A stretch of DNA of 64,000 nucleotides, from assembly GCA_002239045.1 (NCBI GenBank), contig MPNN01000011.1, forward strand, positions 1 through 64,000, read 5' to 3'. The notes under the pieces were generated by a model that was not told where the DNA came from, ran no database searches, and saw only the letters and a program-made list of their open reading frames with translations. The stretch's first letter is position 1. The number at the start of each line of letters is the position of its first letter. Both the position numbers and the translations under genes were made by a program. Of the stretch, positions 26,710 through 36,248 are shown in pieces. The stretch comes from SAR202 cluster bacterium bin127 (GTDB lineage Bacteria > Chloroflexota > Dehalococcoidia > Lucifugimonadales > Lucifugimonadaceae).

Positions 26710-27541
26710 CGTGGCAGTCCTCCTGTTCGTATTCGGGCAGCCGCGGCAGAATGAAGTCCAGCATCTCCGTGTAGCGGGCGGGAAGGTCTTCCTCAAGCCG
26801 GTCGACGAGCCGTCCCACCGAGTCCATGTGGCTCCTGGCCCTGCGCCACTCCGCGGTGCCTTCGGCGATGATCTCGTCTTCCCACGGGTCGGCGTAGCCG
26901 TCGTACCACCCGTCGTCGTAGCTGTGGTCCAGGAAGAAGTTGCCGGTTTCGGCGAACACCCAGGAGCAGGCCAGGGCCGCCCCCTCGAAACGTGTCCCCT
27001 TCACCGCTTCCGTCAGGTCGCCGATGGGTATGCCGCCCTGCGGAATCCTCTGGAGCGTCTCCTTCGGGATGCGTTCGCCGGCCGACTCCAGCCACGCGGT
27101 CCGTATCCCGTCGGCGCCGTAGAAGAAGGCGTCCGAAGGCTTGACCAGCAGCGCCAGCGCCGAGATTCCGTCGGAGCAGCAGTCCCACAGTTCGTGGAGG
27201 GAGTCGTAGCCGAAACCCGCCAGATCGAATGGGATGCCCCTCCGCAGCCAGGACCACGGGGGTTCGTCCTCCTCGACCTCGGTCCAGTACTCGACGAAGG
27301 GCGCGTAGAGGGGGAAGTGCCGCTCCGCGAAGAGATCCGCGAACCGCTCCACCCTCGCGCGCACGCCCGGCGCGGAAAGCACCGTTTCCGCCTCTTCCGG
27401 GAAGAGGCGGCGCACCAGCTCCGCGAACCATGCGTAGTCGTCGGCGTACCCGACGATCACGACCATCTCCCGCAGCGACGGCGGACGCCGCAGGAGTTTG
27501 ACGGCGAGACCGCTCAGGAGCGGCGGGAACGCAGCTTCCAC
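26696..27541 (-). CDS. PRTRC protein F-like
   Basis: The protein is rich in aromatic and acidic residues (FAERHFPLYAPFVEYWTEVE, FGYDSLHELWDCCSDGISAL, DDGWYDGYADPWEDEI). I recognise no catalytic motif. Its place between PRTRC C and PRTRC B fits PRTRC F, but I cannot confirm it. I chose GTG 27541 because GGAGG lies 7 bases upstream within the end of the preceding gene; the ORF is open back to 27598. Confidence 0.5.
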   Translation of the reverse strand: MEAAFPPLLSGLAVKLLRRPPSLREMVVIVGYADDYAWFAELVRRLFPEEAETVLSAPGVRARVERFADLFAERHFPLYAPFVEYWTEVEEDEPPWSWLRRGIPFDLAGFGYDSLHELWDCCSDGISALALLVKPSDAFFYGADGIRTAWLESAGERIPKETLQRIPQGGIPIGDLTEAVKGTRFEGAALACSWVFAETGNFFLDHSYDDGWYDGYADPWEDEIIAEGTAEWRRARSHMDSVGRLVDRLEEDLPARYTEMLDFILPRLPEYEQEDCHDEQK

Positions 27542-27744
27542 CGCATAGCCTCCATGAGGCGTCCCGTTGCCGAGGCGTAGTTCTGCGCTTGGACGCATGC
27601 CATCTCCACCTCCGGCTGTCGAGCGGCCGCGGCGTCCAGGTCGAGGGAGCCGTCGGGCCGTGTGAGCTCTGCAGCGAGCTCGATGATGCGCAGTTCCGCC
27701 GGCGGCACGGCCGTCAGCAGACCCGCGAGGTTACGGTTGTCCAT
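27514..27744 (-). CDS. Small hypothetical protein in PRTRC operon (76 aa)
   Basis: MDNRNLAGLLTAVPPAELRI followed by two likely helices (LDLDAAAARQPEVEMACVQA, QNYASATGRLMEAMRW). It overlaps the PRTRC C stop by 14 bases and the next gene start by 28 bases, which supports a real, tightly packed gene. No family is recognised. Confidence 0.5.
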   Translation of the reverse strand: MDNRNLAGLLTAVPPAELRIIELAAELTRPDGSLDLDAAAARQPEVEMACVQAQNYASATGRLMEAMRWKLRSRRS

Positions 27745-27964
27745 GCGACGCCCCCCTCCAGGTCCGGGCGCAGGTTGAGGCGCCCTTGGTGCCCACCCTG
27801 CGCTGGAACTCGAAGATAGTGTCGTCGCCCCTGGCCGTCTCCTTGACCGAGGCGTTGGCGATCTCCCCGTAGAAATCGGCCAGCGTGGACTTCACCTGTT
27901 CGACGCTCATCTCGGGGTCGGGGTCCGGGAACTCCCGGTCGTCGTAAACGAAGATCCTTGCCAT
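27731..27964 (-). CDS. PRTRC protein C
   Basis: A 77-aa protein beginning MARIFVYDDREFPDPDPEMS, with QVKSTLADFYGEIANASVKE and FEFQRRVGTKG. The length and the YDDREFPDPDP... and TKG pattern fit PRTRC C, a small conserved protein of the system. It is ubiquitin-like in size and lies near E1-like and JAB genes. It lacks a terminal diglycine, so a modifier role is unproven. GGAGA precedes the ATG by 6 bases. Confidence 0.8.
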   Translation of the reverse strand: MARIFVYDDREFPDPDPEMSVEQVKSTLADFYGEIANASVKETARGDDTIFEFQRRVGTKGASTCARTWRGASHGQP

Positions 27965-28063
27965 CGTTCTTCTCCTTCGCTTGTGTCGTTTCTCGTTTCG
28001 TCGCCGTGCGGAGAAGGCCGCCGCCGATGAAGCGGCGGTCTCTCCGTGAATCGCGGTCCAGCG

Positions 28064-30464
28064 TCACGCGCCGACCGCCTGCTTCTCTTTTTCCTGCTCC
28101 ATCGCCCACTCGAACATCGAGAGGCTTGCGGGCCGGGTTTTCTCGTTGCGGCGCTTCGGCTTCGCCGGCTCGGCCATGAACTCGGCCCAGGAGAACAGCG
28201 ACCCTTGCGCCTCGTCGGCCTCGTCGTGGAGGCCGTCGCCGCTTGGGTTCGTGCGCCCGTCGGCCTGGACGATCTCCACCGTCGAACCGACGACGAACGG
28301 GTCGTGGCGGCCGTTGGGGTCGTGGCGGCCGTTGGGGTCGTGGCCGTTCCAGTCGACCTCCACGGCCTCCGGCTCGATCTCGACGGTCTGCCATCCCGCG
28401 TCCACCAGCAGCTCCTCGGCCTCGCCCTCGGCGTCCCTGGCCATCGCGAAGACCTCTTCGATGGTCTCCGCGCCGTCCTGCTCGCCGTCGACGATCCGCT
28501 TGGCCAGCGCCATCATCAGGTCGTCGCCGTCGTCGCCGTAGGCCGCGAGACCGTCCTTGGGGAGCTCGCCCTCCACGGCCAGAGAGCTCTGGAGCTTCTG
28601 CGCAACCAGCTTCAGGGCGTCGGCCTGAAGCGTGTTCCGGTAGGCCATGAAGACCACCTTCACCGGCCGCGTCTGTCCGATCCGCCACGAGCGCCTCGAA
28701 GCCTGGCGCATCACGTAGACCGAGTAGTCGGTCTCGTACCAGCAGATCGTCGGGAAGTCGATCAGGTCGAGGCCCGTCTGAACCAGCCTGGGGTGGCAGA
28801 TCAGGACGTCGATCCCCTGCTTCACCTTCTCCGCGACCCACTTCTCTCGGCGGTCCGGCGCCACCGCGCCCGCCTTCATCACGGCGGCCCGGAAGCCGTG
28901 CCGCTCGAGCATCTCCTGCATCCGTACCGTGATGTCGCGGGTGCCGGTGTGGGTGGCGTAGACCAGCACGCGCCTTCCCGCAAGACGCTCGGCGGCTACG
29001 AGGTCGACGAGCGCCTTCTCCTTCGGGTAGAGCCGTTCCTCCGAGAGCGGCGGGACCTGCACCAGCACGTCCCCGGTCTCGGGATCGAACGCCGTCTCGC
29101 CTCTGGTGCAGCCGTCGGGGTACGCGAGCAGCGTCTGCAGGTAGGTGGCGAGCAGCCTTTTGGAGCCGGACTTCAGCGCCTTCGACAGCTCCGCCTTCAG
29201 CTTCTCGAACACGTGGCTGTATGCGCTGCGCTGGGAGAAGCCAGTCCCGTCTACCCCCGGGTCCATCGACGACAGCAGGATCTGCTCGTCGTATGCGGGC
29301 AGCCCCGACGCCACGTCGGAGAGGCGCAGGAACACCGTGTTCCCGATGATGTGGAACAGCGCCGAGGGCACCAGCCCCGGCCTCTCCCTCACCACCTTCC
29401 GGTACTTCCGCCTCCGGCTCGCCCGACCGTCCTCGACCGCGTCGTCGTCGGGTTTCCCGATCGTGTGCTCCTCGAAGCCGTATCGCTGCACCCAGCGACG
29501 CTCGTCGGATCGTGCGAACTCGTTCCTGATCTCCGGAGAGAACCTGTAGAGCAGGTGGAAGAGCGTCGAGCTGTACCCTCCCATCAGCGTGCCGGAGAGG
29601 CTCAGCGACTTCCCGCAGACGTCGGCGAGGATGCCGGCGGCGACTCCCTGCGCCGATCCCCGGCCCTTGTACTCGTGCACCTCGTCTCCGATCAGCAGGT
29701 CGAAGAATCCCTTCATCCGGTGCTTCACGTAGTCGGCGAGCGGATACCGCTTCGGTCCCGCGTTGTCGGCCTGCCACAGGCCGGAGCCGCAGACCGCGCA
29801 TTTGCGCCTGCGCCGTTCGAGCTCTTTCCGGGTCAGGGGCACTCCGTCCTTGTCCACCACCTGGACGGAGCAGGTCGGACAGGTCGGGACGCGCACCGGC
29901 TCGCCTGTCTCCTCGTCTCGCACGAGCCGTCCCTTCGCCGCGGCCCATCGCTCGACGACCGCGGGTTTCCAGCGGTACGAGAGCTTGGCGCGCTCCCGCG
30001 ACATGACCGCGAACAGGGGCCCGTGGCCGGACGAGAGCCTGAGCATCTCCAGGTCGGTGATCGACTTGACGACCGAGGCGCGTGCGAGGGGCACCGTCTC
30101 CTCGACCTCCCGCTTCCACTTGTTCACGAGGTGCGGCGGGCAGAGCACCAGGACCCGATCGAAACCCGCCATGTGCGCCGCGGCGGCGGCGATGAAGGTC
30201 TTGCCGGTGCCCATCTCGCCGACCACCGTCGTGCCGCGCCTCGCCTCCAGCGAGAGCGCCGCGCCGCGCACGGCGTCGACCTGCGCCCCGAGGGGCGTCC
30301 TCAGCAGCCGCGGAAGCCCGCGGCCGTTCTCGGAGGGACGGGACCGCGGCGGGGCGGGGGGTCCCGCGGCCGTTGTCGGAGGGACGGTACAGCGGCGGGT
30401 ACGATTCCACGACCCGCCGCGCTATCGCGTCCCTGTAGGTGTCGATGAACTCTCCTAGGTCCAT
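28064..30464 (-). pseudogene. SNF2-like DEAD/DEAH-box helicase, N-terminus frameshifted by 46-bp duplication
   Basis: The long frame (30271-28064, 735 aa) has Walker A GEMGTGKT, the DEVH box (GDEVHEYKGRGSAQG), a CxxC...CxxC zinc-binding insertion and C-terminal motifs (IDFPTICWYETDYSVYVMRQ, SWRIGQTRPV), so it is a superfamily 2 helicase of the SNF2 type. The real N-terminus (MDLGEFIDTYRDAIARRVVE) starts at 30464 in another frame. A 46-bp imperfect duplication at 30317-30387 shifts the frame; removing it gives YRPSENGRGLPRLLRTPLGA in one frame. It presumably serves replication or maintenance of the element. Confidence 0.8.
30317..30387. repeat. Imperfect tandem duplication, 46-bp period, in helicase gene
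   Basis: 30317-30341 and 30363-30387 differ at one of 25 positions (CCCGCGGCCGTTNTCGGAGG, then GACGG). The offset is 46 bases, 1 modulo 3, matching the frame change. A G-rich stretch (CGGCGGGGCGGGGGG) lies between the copies. Confidence 0.8.
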
Positions 30465-30485
30465 CTCGTCCTCCTTTCCCGGCCG

Positions 30486-31526
30486 TCAGGCCGCTATGTC
30501 CTCCATCGCGCCGCTCGCAAGGTCGAGCGCGACCACCGTCGTCACGAGCCGCTCGCGGTACACCTCCTTTTCGGGGCGGTCCTCCGCGAGCGCCATCTCC
30601 TTCGCCGTCCGGCCCTTGACCAGAACGCGGCGGCCTTCGGATTCGAGGACGAGGTTGTCGAGGAACCCGGCGGCGACCAGCATCGCCATGTGTCCCCGCC
30701 TGAGCGGCATCAGCGGACGTTCCCGCCTGTCCTCGGCGGGCCAGAGCGAGTCCGTGACGTCCGGGTCCGCCCACAGCCCTGACCGCCGCGCCTCGGAAGC
30801 CGCCGCGCCGGGGTCGACCGTTCGGGTGGCGAACAGCACGTCTCCCGACGGAGCTGCCGGAGCTCGGAATTCGGGGTAGCGTGACGGGCCGAGCGGCTCG
30901 GGTTCCCCCGACGACCATTCGAGCACCTGCTGCTCGGAGCGCGCGTCGGCGAACGGCTCCGGCTTTCGGCGGGCGATCAGCACGACCTGGTCGAAGATCT
31001 CCCGCTCCGGCTCCGGGAACGACCAGCACCGAATCCGTCCGTAGTGGGACGAGAGGTACCGCGCCGACACCGCCAGCCGCGAACGGGGCACGACGAAGAC
31101 CAGAAGGCCGCCGTCGGAGATGTAGCGCGTGCACTGCGTCAGGAACGCGTGCTCGACCCGGCGCTTGTCGGCGGAGTCCCAGTCGTACGGCGGGTTCAGG
31201 TAGCAGAGCCCGAAGGCGCCGTTCGCCATCGACGCTCGGAACAGGTCCGAGGCCAGCACGTGGTCGAGCCGCCTTTCCGCCTCCTCCGCCCTCTCGCCGT
31301 GCAGCTCGACTCCGTAGGTCTCCACCGGCACTCCCGAGGAATCCCTGAGACGCTCCGCTAAGCGTTGCGCCGCCAGACCCTCGCCGCAGCACGGGTCCAG
31401 CAGCCGGAGCGTCTCGATTCTGCGCCGGCCGTAGCCGGCGTCGGCGCGGATCAGATCCGCGATCATGTCCACCACCCGCTCGGGAGCGGGGTAGTATCCT
31501 CCCTTGGCCTGCGCCGCCAGTCTCAT
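30486..31526 (-). CDS. DUF6094-type N6 DNA methyltransferase
   Basis: LRLLDPCCGEGLAAQRLAER is the AdoMet-binding motif and GLCYLNPPYDWDSADKRRVE holds catalytic NPPY. The N-terminal KGGYYPAPERVVDMIADLIR is characteristic of DUF6094 enzymes, found on plasmids and integrative elements. It probably methylates adenine, perhaps protecting the element from host restriction. It overlaps the 219-aa gene upstream by ATGA (31523-31526). Confidence 0.85.
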   Translation of the reverse strand: MRLAAQAKGGYYPAPERVVDMIADLIRADAGYGRRRIETLRLLDPCCGEGLAAQRLAERLRDSSGVPVETYGVELHGERAEEAERRLDHVLASDLFRASMANGAFGLCYLNPPYDWDSADKRRVEHAFLTQCTRYISDGGLLVFVVPRSRLAVSARYLSSHYGRIRCWSFPEPEREIFDQVVLIARRKPEPFADARSEQQVLEWSSGEPEPLGPSRYPEFRAPAAPSGDVLFATRTVDPGAAASEARRSGLWADPDVTDSLWPAEDRRERPLMPLRRGHMAMLVAAGFLDNLVLESEGRRVLVKGRTAKEMALAEDRPEKEVYRERLVTTVVALDLASGAMEDIAA

Positions 31527-32182
31527 GGCGCGCCTCCTTTCAAGTAGTCAGCTTGTTCAGGCGCGCCCTCCGAGGGCAGCGAGAGCCTCCCCGACGCGAC
31601 CGCGTGCGACAGGTCGTCGCGGAGCCTGTCGGCGTTCGGCGCGCACCTGTAGGCGGAGAGGCCCACAGATTCCAGCGGCGTGATCTCGCCGTTCGCCAGC
31701 CCCCGGTCCCACAGCCACATCGACCATGAGCCGTGGAGCGGCAGCGGGCAGCGCCGGTCGAGGAACCGCCGGTGCAGCGCGGGGCCGTCGTCCCCTTCCC
31801 GGGCCAGCAGCAGGAACGAGTCCCGCTCGAAGCCCAGTTCCGCGGTCTTGGTGTAGACGAGCGCGTGCCACCCTCCTGACATGGGCAGCTTCGCGATCTT
31901 CGTGGTCCACGTCCCGACCGTTTCGTGCGGGACGGCGCATCTGCGGTAGCCGCCCGACAGGGCCTCGCCGTCCGCTCCTCTGATTACGTGCGCCTGATCG
32001 GGGGGCTGCTTGAGCAGCGACGCCCAGATGGCCTTCAGCGCCGTCTGCGATCCCACCATCGAGAGGAACCACAGCGTATCGTCCCTGGCGTCTCTGGCGA
32101 ACGCGTCCGCCGTCGCCGAGAAGCCCCCGGCCGTCACCGTCCAGAGCTCGTCGGCGCGTTCGGCGATTTCAGTCTCGCCCAT
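31523..32182 (-). CDS. Hypothetical conserved element protein (219 aa)
   Basis: It starts at ATG 32182 with AAAGGAGG 5 bases upstream. The text (TLWFLSMVGSQTALKAIWAS, MSGGWHALVYTKTAELGFER, WDRGLANGEITPLESVGLSA) reads as a globular alpha/beta protein without a motif I recognise. It is coupled to the DUF6094 methyltransferase by ATGA. The surrounding genes suggest a role in element replication or maintenance. Confidence 0.65.
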   Translation of the reverse strand: MGETEIAERADELWTVTAGGFSATADAFARDARDDTLWFLSMVGSQTALKAIWASLLKQPPDQAHVIRGADGEALSGGYRRCAVPHETVGTWTTKIAKLPMSGGWHALVYTKTAELGFERDSFLLLAREGDDGPALHRRFLDRRCPLPLHGSWSMWLWDRGLANGEITPLESVGLSAYRCAPNADRLRDDLSHAVASGRLSLPSEGAPEQADYLKGGAP

Positions 32183-32280
32183 CGATGCCTCCTTTGTTCG
32201 AGTTCCATCGTCCGGCGCGGGGATCATTCCCCGCGTGAAGCCCGTCGGTCGTGCCGCCGGGTCTTGCGAGTCGCCGCCGC

Positions 32281-32658
32281 CTAGAACGGGGACGCCGCAT
32301 CGTCCGTCGGGCGGCCGCGGCCATGGCCGTTGCCGTTCCTCGAATCGAGGAACACGACCTCGTAGGCGTGCACCTCGGCGCGGCTGCGCGTCTGGCCGTC
32401 GTCGCCCTGCCAGACGTTCTGCACCAGGCGTCCGGAGAGGTACACCCGGTCGCCCTTTCCCAGATACCTGCCCACCGCGTCGGCCTGGCCGGCCCAGCAC
32501 ACCACCGTGTGCCAGTCGGTCTCCGGTTCGCCGTCCTTCACCCGGCGTTCCGTCGCCAAGCTGAGGTTCGCAACGGTCGTCCCGCCGCTCGTGGTCCTTA
32601 CTTCGGGGTCCGCGCCCAGGCGTCCCAGAAGCTCCACTTTGTTCACTGTCCTCGACAT
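32281..32658 (-). CDS. ssb: Single-stranded DNA-binding protein
   Basis: MSRTVNKVELLGRLGADPEV, then ATERRVKDGEPETDWHTVVC and KGDRVYLSGRLVQNVWQGDD form a standard SSB OB-fold. The C-terminus is short and ends DDAASPF, the acidic tip that recruits partners. At 125 aa it is shorter than chromosomal SSB (about 160-180), as in many mobile elements. GAGGAG lies upstream of ATG 32658. It sits with primase, Rad52-like and nuclease genes. Confidence 0.93.
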   Translation of the reverse strand: MSRTVNKVELLGRLGADPEVRTTSGGTTVANLSLATERRVKDGEPETDWHTVVCWAGQADAVGRYLGKGDRVYLSGRLVQNVWQGDDGQTRSRAEVHAYEVVFLDSRNGNGHGRGRPTDDAASPF

Positions 32659-32787
32659 CTCTGTTCTCCTCTCGCTGCTGTTCGGCGCGGCAGTAAAGCC
32701 GCGCCTTTTTCTTCGATGCGGCGCAGTCCCGTCTCCGGGCCTCCACCGTCCGTGCTCCCCTGGCATGGGAAGTCGAGCAGAGACCGT

Positions 32788-33745
32788 CTACGTCACGCGC
32801 ACGTGTTCGGAGACGGTCTCCGAAACGATCCGGCGCCTGGCCTCCGGATCCAGCATCTCGTTGAGCCTTCGATGGTCGACCGAGAATCTTCTGGTCTCCA
32901 CAAGGCTCACCTTCCGCCCGTCGAGCGTCGCCTTCGTCTCGCCTCGCCCGCGCATCCACGCCTTCAGCGTGTCCAGCGCGGCTCGGCGGACGGTCCCCGG
33001 ATCCTTCATGGCGGTTCGCGCTTCGTCGTACGACGCGATCGCCTTCCGCGCCTCGGCGTCCGTGATCGGCGTCGCTCCGGCGTCGACGGCATTCGGTGGA
33101 ACAGGCGCCGCGTCGCCGGGAAGGCAGGCGGACAGCCACGGACAGCGTCGGGATCGGGGCCGTTCAGAGCCAGGTGCCGGCCCAGCTCCGACAGCCGTTC
33201 GCAGGCGTCCTCGAGGGCGCGACTGACACGGTCGGCGGGGACGACCTCGAAGTCCCACCGGCGGGGGCCGGGGTCCCTCGTCGCGATCCCCGCGTCCCCC
33301 GCCCCGCCGCACCGCCCCGTGGGGGGTAAGGGCGCCCGCCCGCCGGCGCGCTCCCGAAAAGGAGCATGCCGATCCTCGACGCCTCTTCCGATGCGGGGTC
33401 GGGCTTCAGCGGCATCCTGCCGGTCGCGTCCGGATGTCCGACGACCCGGACGTTCGGCGCGGCCTCGACCGACACCTCCTCCGGCGCCGCGGGATCGGCA
33501 TGGTCGATCTCCCAGCCAGCGCGCTCCATCGCGTGCAGCACCACGGGCTCCAGCGCCCTTCCGGTCTCCATGACCGTCAGCGACTCGTCGTCCGGCGGAT
33601 CCGTGGCGTCGCGACCGGTCGCCGCGTACCACAGGGCTCTGCGGCAGCCCGCGGCGGCAGACGCGCGGACTTCCAAGCTTCCGTCCCCGACGAACCGCGC
33701 CGCCGGGCGCGAGTAGACGTCGGGACGCGCTTCTGATGCGTTCAT
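32788..33745 (-). pseudogene. Cas4/YqaJ-like PD-(D/E)XK exonuclease, internally deleted
   Basis: ATG 33745 overlaps the TSCPD stop (ATGA). Three frames are needed. The first has SAAAGCRRALWYAATGRDA, METGRALEPVVLHAMERAGW and VGHPDATG, the nuclease start with one catalytic Asp. The second has RRWDFEVVPADRVSRALEDA and CERLSELGRHLALNGPDPDA. The third has ITDAEARKAIASYDEARTAM and VSLVETRRFSVDHRRLNEML. The expected Glu-x-Lys core and the cysteine cluster are missing, so pieces are deleted at about 33320 and 33130. It would have resected DNA for the Rad52-like annealing protein. Confidence 0.6.
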
Positions 33746-34158
33746 CTCTTCTCGTGTCCTTTCGTTGGTTCCGTGTGCTGCGCTCTCCGAGGAACGGCTT
33801 CGGCGTCCACGACGCAGCTCCTGAGCACGTGGGCGATCCCGTCGCCCAGGCCGTGCACCATCACCGCTTCTCCGTCGCCGATCCGGTTCGGGAACGGCTG
33901 CATCTCCGAGATGCCCTGGCACTCGGAGACGATGTCCCGCGCCGGCGCCCCGTTCCGGAGCGCCAGCGTCGCCAGCCGGCAGGCGAGCTCGGTCACGCCG
34001 TGCTCGAAGCTGCCGGCCTTGCCGAGCCTGCCGAACACCTCGACGGGAGAGCCCGAAGGGTCCGTCGTGACCGTCACGAACAGCTCGCCGCGCTCTATGT
34101 TCAGCCGCGTTGTGACGCCTTCGAGCACGTCCGGGCGCGGTGGTGCCGCCGGGGGCAT
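33742..34158 (-). CDS. Stand-alone TSCPD domain protein
   Basis: RPDVLEGVTTRLNIERGELF, then TDPSGSPVEVFGRLGKAGSF and TELACRLATLALRNGAPARD match the TSCPD domain, best known as the C-terminal domain of class II ribonucleotide reductases and as separate proteins on phages and plasmids. The usual zinc cysteines are not obvious. The role alone is unknown; nucleotide supply or DNA binding is possible. AGGAGG precedes ATG 34158. Coupled to the exonuclease by ATGA. Confidence 0.75.
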   Translation of the reverse strand: MPPAAPPRPDVLEGVTTRLNIERGELFVTVTTDPSGSPVEVFGRLGKAGSFEHGVTELACRLATLALRNGAPARDIVSECQGISEMQPFPNRIGDGEAVMVHGLGDGIAHVLRSCVVDAEAVPRRAQHTEPTKGHEKR

Positions 34159-34207
34159 TCGGCTGCCTCCTTCCTCCTGCCGTGGTCCGAGCTGCAACGC
34201 CGGCGGG

Positions 34208-34990
34208 TCAATCCGCCCTCATCTCGCGCACCTTGGCGTAGGCGGCGTCGACGAGTTCTTCGAGGTCGGAGGTCGGCAGTTCCTCCAATTCGCGTCCCGT
34301 CCGGCTACGGACGGCGGCGCGCACCGCGTCCTCGTCGAACCCCTGTTCGTCGCCGAGGTCCAGCAGCCGGGCCCGGAGCCTGACGAGCTTCGACCGGGAC
34401 TCGTCGGCATTCGAACCGACTTGCCCCGTCGCAGGACGGGACGGGCCGTATAGCCCGTTGCCGAACCGGTCCCCGAAGCTCCGCAGCGCCCGCTTCAGAC
34501 CGTCGGTCACCGCGCCCTTGCAGGCGGTCTCGTGCCCTTCGGCCGAATCGTCGGCCACGGAGTGGAAGCCCACGTCGGTGCGTGGCGGCGCCCCCGGCAC
34601 CGTGACCCTCACCGGCGCGCTGTAGGCGCGGACCGTGCGCATTTCGCCGGTGTCGGGATCCACCGTCTCGATCTCACGGAACCCGACGTCGCCTGCGAGT
34701 TCGTACCCCCAGCCGCCGAAGCCGAAGATGCGGTTCGCCTCCGCGATCGCCCCGTGCCCCTCGATGTAGTCGTAGTACCGCCCGGCGCGGCCCTTGCGCC
34801 GCGACACCAGCGAGGAATCGAGCGACCCCTCCAGCTGCCGCACCACCGACGGCGGCAGGCCGTCCCACATCAGCGCCTCCGAGGCGGTCGGATCGGGCTC
34901 CGACGGCGCGTGTCCGTTCCTGTAGGCGGCCGGAGCGGTCGTCGCCCCGTTAGATGCCGCGCTTCCGTTGGCGTGTCCGTTGTTCGCCAT
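34208..34990 (-). CDS. Rad52/Rad22-family single-strand annealing protein
   Basis: RYYDYIEGHGAIAEANRIFG, then FGGWGYELAGDVGFREIETV, SVADDSAEGHETACKGAVTD and LKRALRSFGDRFGNGLYG are the core of the Rad52 annealing domain (residues about 60-175). The N-terminal 45 residues are Asn/Ala-rich linker. It anneals single-stranded DNA, with SSB and the decayed exonuclease as natural partners. It likely served recombination of the element. Confidence 0.9.
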   Translation of the reverse strand: MANNGHANGSAASNGATTAPAAYRNGHAPSEPDPTASEALMWDGLPPSVVRQLEGSLDSSLVSRRKGRAGRYYDYIEGHGAIAEANRIFGFGGWGYELAGDVGFREIETVDPDTGEMRTVRAYSAPVRVTVPGAPPRTDVGFHSVADDSAEGHETACKGAVTDGLKRALRSFGDRFGNGLYGPSRPATGQVGSNADESRSKLVRLRARLLDLGDEQGFDEDAVRAAVRSRTGRELEELPTSDLEELVDAAYAKVREMRAD

Positions 34991-35153
34991 GGTCTGTTCT
35001 CCTTCGTTTTCGCTTGTCTTGTTCGGTCGTCGGATGCGGACGGTTCATCGTCCTTGCAGCGGCCCGACCCGTGGAGAGCCGCGCCGAATTCCCACTCCTT
35101 TAAGGGAGCGGGTTATGTGCGGTTGGAACGTCGCGTCGGCTGCGCGACGCTCC

Positions 35154-36248
35154 CTACGCGCGCGTTCTCGGAGTCTCCCTCCGCCGGGACGCGGCCCGGC
35201 GAAGCATCTCCATGAACCTTGCGCGCCCGTCGGCGCGCTGCGCGAGTTCTCCCACGTCGCCGATCCCCGACGGGAGCTCGGCGACTGCCGCCCTGCCCCC
35301 GAGCAGGCGTTCCAGGTGGCGGGCCGCGTCGCTGCCCGCGTCGTCCGAGTCGAAGGCCAGGAACACCTGGCCTGCGACCCGGAGCGCCTCTGCGACCCGG
35401 TCGACGCCGTGCGTGCCCAGAGCCGCGCACGCCGGGATGTTCCAGGCCGCCAGCGCCAGCCAGTCCATCAGACCCTCGGCGACGACGACACGTTCCGGCG
35501 CCGCGCCGAGGCGGCCGAGGCCGAGAACCGGCTTCGCGCCGGGCAGGGCCTGGAACCGGGGCTTCGCGGAAGGTTTCACCGCCCGTCCAGCGAGCCAGAT
35601 GACGCGCCCCAAGACGTCGGTCTCGGGAGCGACGACCATCCCGGCGAACCGTTCCGCGCCCCGCGCGGTAAACAGTCCTGAGGCGTCCATGCGGCTCTCG
35701 GAGAAACCTGCGCTCCGGAGCGACCGGCGCAGGCCGCCGCCGGGCGCGAACCCGGTCCCGATTCGGAGCGCCGCTGACGGCGCGATCCCACGCGATGCGA
35801 TGTACCTTTTGGCACAGTTGTTGCGTCGGAACGCACCGACGTAGAAGCGCGCCGACGACGTCAGCAGCGGCACGTCTCGATACGGCGATGGCACCGGCGC
35901 CGCGCGCCGGTCCGTCTTGAGCCGACGACCTGCGGGCGATGCCCTCCCAGCCGCGGGAGAAAGGCTAGGCCGTCCCGCGCCGAGGAGCGCGATGGCCTCC
36001 GCGAGACCGACGCCCTCGCGTCTCTGGACGAAATCCAGAACGTCGCCGCCGGCGCCGCAGCCGAAGCAGTACCAGCGCTCCGTGTCTGCGTAGACCGTGA
36101 AGCTGCCCTCCTTCTCCTCGTGGAAGGGGCACAGCCCTTGCCGCACCCGGCGGCCCTCGCCGTTTAGCTTCACCCCCGACGCCACCACGAAGTCGCCCAG
36201 CGGATGCGCCGCCTTGAGCGCGGGGATGTCAACCCGGGACGTCTTCAT
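35154..36248 (-). CDS. DnaG-like primase (CHC2 zinc finger, Toprim)
   Basis: Residues about 30-85 form the CHC2 zinc finger: GLCPFHEEKEGSFTVYADTE then RWYCFGCGAGGDVLDFVQRR. The Toprim domain (about 215-310) has VVVAEGLMDWLALAAWNIPA with the conserved Glu, and VFLAFDSDDAGSDAARHLER with DxD. It makes RNA primers, probably for replication of the element after transfer. 364 aa is short compared with DnaG and lacks the helicase-binding domain. ATG 36248 overlaps the stop of the gene upstream. Confidence 0.9.
   Translation of the reverse strand: MKTSRVDIPALKAAHPLGDFVVASGVKLNGEGRRVRQGLCPFHEEKEGSFTVYADTERWYCFGCGAGGDVLDFVQRREGVGLAEAIALLGAGRPSLSPAAGRASPAGRRLKTDRRAAPVPSPYRDVPLLTSSARFYVGAFRRNNCAKRYIASRGIAPSAALRIGTGFAPGGGLRRSLRSAGFSESRMDASGLFTARGAERFAGMVVAPETDVLGRVIWLAGRAVKPSAKPRFQALPGAKPVLGLGRLGAAPERVVVAEGLMDWLALAAWNIPACAALGTHGVDRVAEALRVAGQVFLAFDSDDAGSDAARHLERLLGGRAAVAELPSGIGDVGELAQRADGRARFMEMLRRAASRRRETPRTRA

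Noticed and set aside
23395-27580. Long plus-strand ORFs (23395-24612, 24727-26100, 26642-27580)
   Set aside because: They are antisense to DUF2958 and PRTRC genes with clear motifs and ribosome sites.
28046-30448. 800-aa plus-strand ORF opposite the helicase
   Set aside because: It is an antisense shadow in GC-rich DNA; the minus strand carries all helicase motifs.
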